Source: an uncultured Lachnospiraceae bacterium (GTDB lineage Bacteria; Bacillota; Clostridia; Lachnospirales; Lachnospiraceae). From it: DNA of 17,255 nt. The translations under genes and the position numbers were made by a program. Location of the stretch: the NCBI GenBank assembly GCA_910588565.1, contig CAJUPF010000064.1, positions 1 through 17,255 on the forward strand, given 5' to 3'. The notes under the pieces were generated by a model. The model was given only the letters and a program-made list of their open reading frames with translations, was not told the DNA's origin and ran no database searches. Positions within the stretch are counted from its first letter, which is position 1. Each line of letters begins with the position of its first letter. This document shows, one piece after another, positions 14,577 to 17,255 of this stretch.

Positions 14577-15293
14577 TCACCCCAAAAAAGCCTGCCGAAT
14601 CCCCTGCGCCACGCCTGTTCCGACCACCGGAATACAGTCTTCAATGCAGCCTGCTACCACTTCTATCGCGCTGCCTTTTAAGATTTCTCCCACTGTTTTC
14701 CGTTCCAGATATTCCGTGTCTTCATTTGTCCCGGATAATTTCTCTTTCAGATTGGCGCGGATCTCTTCCCGTTCTGATTCAGAGCTTACCCGCAGCATCA
14801 AATCGATAAAATATTTCGGCGAAACCTGCAGTACAGATGTGTTCAGCCGGACATCAATATAGCCGCCTTCTGTTTCGATTGCGTTTTTGACTTCCAGGTA
14901 TAAATTCCGATCTGGTATGTTGATTTTAATCTTTCCATTCTCATATCTGGCGTTGAATACAATTCTCTGGAACGATTTTTTCCAGTCAAATCCCTCATAT
15001 GGGTACTGCAGCTCCTTTTTCACTTTAAGGCAGCTCACCTTCGCCTGCGTGATTCCCAGTTGTCTCGACAGTAAATAATCACTGTATGTATGCAGCTCTT
15101 CTTCTGATATGTCCAGAATCCGATCCAGATACAGAGAAAATAATAGTGTCTCAAAATCTGTTTTCTGCATCCTTCCAAAATTGCCAAAATAGTATTGTTC
15201 TGCAATGGCGTCAAATGCTGCTGCTTTTTCTCTTTCGGAAGGAAAGAGAACGTCATATTGTTTCTGACAATTCATTTTGTTGATATGGATCAC
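14577..15293 (-). CDS. Uncharacterised protein divergent from an XRE regulator
   Basis: I do not recognise this 238-residue protein. The first part (about 12-70) is helical (FPSEREKAAAFDAIAEQYYF). Residues 75-97 (LLSRQLGITQAKVSCLKVKKEL) look like a helix-turn-helix, and a mixed alpha/beta region (105-170) follows. The C-terminus is a charged helix, then a Gly/Val-rich hydrophobic segment (205-238; IPVVGTGVAQGIRQ) that could insert in or bind a membrane. GTG at 15293 is close behind a GGGGGAG run; the ATG at 15275 is an alternative with poor spacing. Two palindromes lie over its presumed promoter, so the neighbouring XRE protein probably represses it. It is likely part of a small accessory module. 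Confidence 0.65.
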   Translation of the reverse strand: MIHINKMNCQKQYDVLFPSEREKAAAFDAIAEQYYFGNFGRMQKTDFETLLFSLYLDRILDISEEELHTYSDYLLSRQLGITQAKVSCLKVKKELQYPYEGFDWKKSFQRIVFNARYENGKIKINIPDRNLYLEVKNAIETEGGYIDVRLNTSVLQVSPKYFIDLMLRVSSESEREEIRANLKEKLSGTNEDTEYLERKTVGEILKGSAIEVVAGCIEDCIPVVGTGVAQGIRQAFLG

Positions 15294-15315
15294 CCTCTCC
15301 CCCTTTTTATTGTTT

Positions 15316-15330
15316 AGAGTTTATAACTCT
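15316..15330. promoter_or_regulatory. Operator palindrome 1 (AGAGTTTATAACTCT)
   Basis: A perfect 6+3+6 inverted repeat, identical to the one centred 31 bp to the right. It lies between a - strand TATAAT (15337-15332) and the start of the 238-residue gene, which fits repression of that gene. Confidence 0.75.
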
Positions 15331-15331
15331 T

Positions 15332-15337
15332 ATTATA
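15332..15337 (-). promoter_or_regulatory. Probable -10 element for the 238-residue gene
   Basis: TATAAT on the - strand sits between the two palindromes, about 40 bases before the GTG start. The -35 position falls inside operator 2 and has a weak hexamer (GAGTTA), as in promoters that are tightly repressor-controlled. Confidence 0.45.
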
Positions 15338-15346
15338 TGTCGATTT

Positions 15347-15361
15347 AGAGTTTATAACTCT
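15347..15361. promoter_or_regulatory. Operator palindrome 2 (AGAGTTTATAACTCT)
   Basis: The second identical 15-bp palindrome, about three helical turns (31 bp) from the first, so two dimers would bind the same DNA face. It overlaps the -35 position of the - strand promoter and lies upstream of the + strand -10 TATACT at 15390-15395 of the XRE gene. Confidence 0.75.
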
Positions 15362-15415
15362 ATTTGTCAAGACTTTCCTTTGGATCTTTTATACTGTTTC
15401 CGAGGTGCATAAATC

Positions 15416-15640
15416 ATGAAATATAATGAGAGAATACGGGAAATCAGAGAAGATCATTCTCTGACCCAACAGAACGTTGCCGATCTGCTGCATATAGGAC
15501 AACGAACCTATGCAGATTATGAAAGCGGAAAGACCAGAATTCCTATTGACAACATAATGATTCTCGCCAGATTCTACGATGTATCAATGGACTACATCAC
15601 AGGAGCCAGCAATATACAGTCAGAATATCCAAAAAAATAG
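15416..15640 (+). CDS. Small XRE-family (HTH_3) transcriptional regulator
   Basis: The 74-residue protein is almost only a Cro/CI-type helix-turn-helix domain: NERIREIREDHSLTQQNVADLLHIGQRTYADYESGKTRIP has the usual Gln-containing helix 2 (LTQQNVADLL) and recognition helix (GQRTYADYESG). Then come IDNIMILARFYDVSMDYITG, the canonical end of this fold, and a short tail. It has no peptidase or ligand domain. ATG 15416 has GAGGTG upstream and a TATACT -10 at 15390-15395. It is divergent from the 238-residue gene with two identical palindromes between, so it very probably binds these and controls both genes. Confidence 0.88.
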   Translation: MKYNERIREIREDHSLTQQNVADLLHIGQRTYADYESGKTRIPIDNIMILARFYDVSMDYITGASNIQSEYPKK

Positions 15641-15682
15641 GCAGCAGCATTTTTATATCCATCATGCTGCTGCCTGTTGTTT
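15639..15682 (+). terminator. Terminator after XRE gene
   Basis: AGGCAGCAGCAT (15639-15650) pairs perfectly with ATGCTGCTGCCT (15664-15675) around a 13-base loop, followed by TGTTGTTTT. The stem starts inside the stop codon of the XRE gene. It may also act for the converging HIRAN-like gene. Confidence 0.8.
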
Positions 15683-15692
15683 TATTGTTTCT

Positions 15693-16019
15693 TTATAGGA
15701 TCTGCTTTTTCAGTCCACCCACTACCCGACAGATAATACTTGAAGATGTGATAAACATAACTTCCACAACAAATTCCTTCTTCACTTTTTCATAAATTCT
15801 TCCTGCGCTGCTGGTACCAGTTACAACGGTGTAAGTTGAATTTGCGATATATCCTACTGTGCCGATTTCTTTCATCACGACTTTAATCGCTTCACTGTCG
15901 TATGGATTATTTTTCTCCTTGCTGCATTTGATTCTTTTTCCTACGGAAAATGGCTTTACTCCATAATAGTGCCTGATTCCTGTAATGGTAACATACATTT
16001 CTTTCATATTGTTCACCAT
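15693..16019 (-). CDS. HIRAN-domain-like protein
   Basis: This protein of about 108 residues fits the HIRAN domain, a small beta-barrel that binds DNA ends or stalled forks: MYVTITGIRHYYGVKPFSVG, then KCSKEKNNPYDSEAIKV, where the N-x-YDSEAI block is the HIRAN signature, then IGTVGYIANST and a C-terminal VMFITSSSIICRV strand pair. It stands alone, without a helicase or nuclease domain. The ATG at 16019 has AAAGG immediately before it, too close to be ideal; the ATG at 16007 (start MKEMYV) has GGTG seven bases upstream and may be the true start. It probably binds nucleic acid; its partner is unknown. Confidence 0.72.
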   Translation of the reverse strand: MVNNMKEMYVTITGIRHYYGVKPFSVGKRIKCSKEKNNPYDSEAIKVVMKEIGTVGYIANSTYTVVTGTSSAGRIYEKVKKEFVVEVMFITSSSIICRVVGGLKKQIL

Positions 16020-16073
16020 GCCTTTCTTTTTAATTTAACTGTCTCCTCAAATATCAGTTCCCACAAAAGAAAC

Positions 16074-16110
16074 TTGCTGTCTGCGCTGTGAGGGCAGCAA
16101 ATGGTTTTTT
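16074..16110. other. Hairpin upstream of HIRAN-like gene
   Basis: TTGCTGTC (16074-16081) pairs with GGCAGCAA (16093-16100), followed on the + strand by ATGG and six T. Read on the - strand it falls in the leader of the HIRAN-like gene. No + strand gene needs a terminator here, so its role is unclear. Confidence 0.4.
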
Positions 16111-16112
16111 AA

Positions 16113-16160
16113 ATAAGAAAAGAGCCAGGACAAAGGAAAAATTGCCCTTGTCCTGACTCT
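16113..16160 (-). terminator. Terminator of the coiled-coil gene
   Basis: On the - strand AGAGTCAGGACAAGGG (from 16160) pairs over 16 bases with CCTTTGTCCTGGCTCT (ending 16121), the two imperfect positions being G-U pairs. TTTTCTTATTT follows. On the + strand those positions are mismatches, which supports the - orientation. Confidence 0.8.
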
Positions 16161-16208
16161 GATTATAACGGGTTACGTGTACCAAAAAACGGTCTTACTT
16201 AACAGAAA

Positions 16209-16463
16209 TCACGATTCTTCTTCCCGTGGATTCTGCAAAATCCACAACATCTTCTTTAATTCAGCAATCTCTTCATCTTTCTGAGACAGTTCTCTTTCCT
16301 TTTGGGCTGCCAGTGCAGCAGATTCCTTATATTGCCGTTCCAGCCGCTCAATTTTCCCATATTCCAGTTCTAAAATTGGTTCTGTCACCTGAATTACCTC
16401 CTCCAGCAGTGTATTATATTTGTAAAATACCCACACCATAGCTTTTCTATTAAAATTTTCCAT
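16209..16463 (-). CDS. Small coiled-coil protein, unknown function
   Basis: The 84-residue protein starts MENFNRKAMVWVFYKYNTLL and continues as a highly charged helix (about 33-75; IERLERQYKESAALAAQKERELSQKDEEIAELKKML) that should form a coiled coil, ending NPREEES. The ATG at 16463 lacks a clear Shine-Dalgarno sequence (only GAAAAG), so it may be weakly translated or a fragment of a longer lost gene. A strong terminator 49 bp downstream supports real transcription. I do not recognise a family. It lies between the HIRAN-like gene and the toxin-antitoxin pair on the same strand. Confidence 0.55.
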   Translation of the reverse strand: MENFNRKAMVWVFYKYNTLLEEVIQVTEPILELEYGKIERLERQYKESAALAAQKERELSQKDEEIAELKKMLWILQNPREEES

Positions 16464-16512
16464 AACTTTTCGACATTTGGGCGTAAATTTATTTCATTCC
16501 ACAAGTAGAATT

Positions 16513-16917
16513 TTACACGCTCATCACACAATTTTCTCCATAGTATGGAATCTGTGAATCATGAGTGAGCAATGTTAACTTCTCATATTTGGCTTGCGAT
16601 AATAGTATCCTGTCAAACGGATCATTATGTTTTGGTGCATTATCCGCTCTCACTAATGTTTTTAACATAAATATATGCTCTGTTTTTATTGGTAACCGGG
16701 TAAATCCAGTCTTTTCACACAATGCAACAAATTCTTCCTCTGATACAGGCATGTTTTCCGGTTTGAGTTTATGTTTGATGGCAACTTCCCATACGGAAGC
16801 TACACTATAAAACACTTCATTACTTTCCTTTTCGAGAATCTTTATCACTTCATCTGATAGCTTTGCTGTATCAGCAATAGCCCATAATGCAATATGGGTA
16901 TCTAATAATATCCTCAT
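16513..16917 (-). CDS. PIN-domain toxin (VapC-like)
   Basis: The 134-residue protein is a PIN-fold ribonuclease. Acidic metal-binding residues are in place: Asp6 in RILLDTHIALW, Glu44 in SVWEVAIKHKL, Asp99 and Asp102 in HNDPFDRILLSQA, and Asp120 in LLTHD. VapC-type toxins cut tRNA or rRNA when the antitoxin is lost. The LLDTHIALW start and PFDRILLSQA are typical of this VapC subgroup. The gene begins 2 bp after the antitoxin stop, so translation is coupled. Length is normal for the family. The RNA target cannot be inferred. Confidence 0.9.
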   Translation of the reverse strand: MRILLDTHIALWAIADTAKLSDEVIKILEKESNEVFYSVASVWEVAIKHKLKPENMPVSEEEFVALCEKTGFTRLPIKTEHIFMLKTLVRADNAPKHNDPFDRILLSQAKYEKLTLLTHDSQIPYYGENCVMSV

Positions 16918-16919
16918 GT

Positions 16920-17189
16920 CTAATTCACCCCAAACATTTCTGCTATTGCATCATTGCTTTCATCTATGTCATCCGGAATCTTATATTTCCCATTCGCAAT
17001 TCCTAATGTCCTTTTAGATCCATTTGGCGATAAATGCATGGCAAAAGGCATTCCCCTCTCCTCCACACTCTGCCTTGCAAATATTCTTACTGCCTCTGCG
17101 AAAGATGTTCCTAATTGTTTATATAATAATTCTGCCTGTTCCTTTAACTCTGAATCCATTCTCACCTGTAATGTTACTTCTTTAGCCAT
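16920..17189 (-). CDS. RelB/DinJ-like antitoxin of the PIN toxin
   Basis: The 89-residue protein has an N-terminal ribbon-helix-helix (VTLQVRMDSELKEQAELLYKQLGTSFAEAVRIFARQ, about 5-40) of RelB/DinJ type that would bind the operator as a dimer. A C-terminal tail follows, GIANGKYKIPDDIDESNDAIAEMFG, a segment common in antitoxins of PIN toxins and thought to wrap the toxin. The pairing of a RelB/DinJ N-terminus with a PIN toxin is thus a hybrid arrangement. ATG 17189 has GGAGGG seven bases upstream. The region to the window end (17190-17255) is AT-rich and should carry the promoter; I see no clear operator palindrome. Confidence 0.87.
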   Translation of the reverse strand: MAKEVTLQVRMDSELKEQAELLYKQLGTSFAEAVRIFARQSVEERGMPFAMHLSPNGSKRTLGIANGKYKIPDDIDESNDAIAEMFGVN

Positions 17190-17255
17190 AATAAATCCCT
17201 CCTAGTACAGCGTTGTGTAAATAATAATGAATAAATATTGCTTTTTTATTGTAGT

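Overview
The window looks like a chromosomal segment of an anaerobic, low-to-moderate GC Firmicute, most likely a Lachnospiraceae/Clostridia member. The grounds are AGGAGG-type ribosome binding sites throughout, a reverse rubrerythrin under a PerR-like regulator, a Gram-positive type IV pilus-like operon, and several protein families that I associate with Lachnospiraceae. No rRNA, tRNA or CRISPR array was seen.

Region 1 (1-4333) holds part of a 'Ter-associated' biosynthetic module, the set proposed from comparative genomics to make a nucleoside-like metabolite. It has a CitE-like C-C bond lyase, cut by the left window edge and on the + strand. Convergent to it, on the - strand, is a probable operon of a membrane diguanylate cyclase (GGDEF), a PRTase_2/TRSP protein and a StiP-like protein with a C-terminal PELOTA-type domain. 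The 3' end of the PRTase/TRSP gene looks frame-disrupted. A 427-bp divergent control region (4334-4760) contains a promoter for each side and an unexplained hairpin followed by seven T.

Region 2 (4685-9840) is a + strand operon of seven genes: a transglutaminase-like lipoprotein, a PilC/GspF platform protein, four small single-span pilin-like or accessory proteins, and a PilT ATPase. It ends in a strong terminator. No PilB, PilD or PilM is present in the window.

Region 3 (9862-12964, - strand) has a membrane-anchored C39-like peptidase, the tRNA adenosine deaminase TadA, and a 517-residue protein with conserved ends joined by a repeat-rich linker (probably DUF6128).

Region 4 (13041-14323, + strand) is a compact peroxide/oxygen-defence operon of a PerR-like regulator, reverse rubrerythrin and a BFD-like [2Fe-2S] protein. 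A consensus promoter and a perfect 10+3+10 palindrome over the predicted +1 precede it, and a terminator follows it.

Region 5 (14352-17255) is accessory DNA. It holds the dead N-terminal stub of a PD-(D/E)XK transposase-like gene and an unknown 238-residue protein divergent from a small XRE regulator, with two identical palindromic operators between them. A HIRAN-like protein, a small coiled-coil protein and a PIN-toxin/RelB-like antitoxin pair follow.
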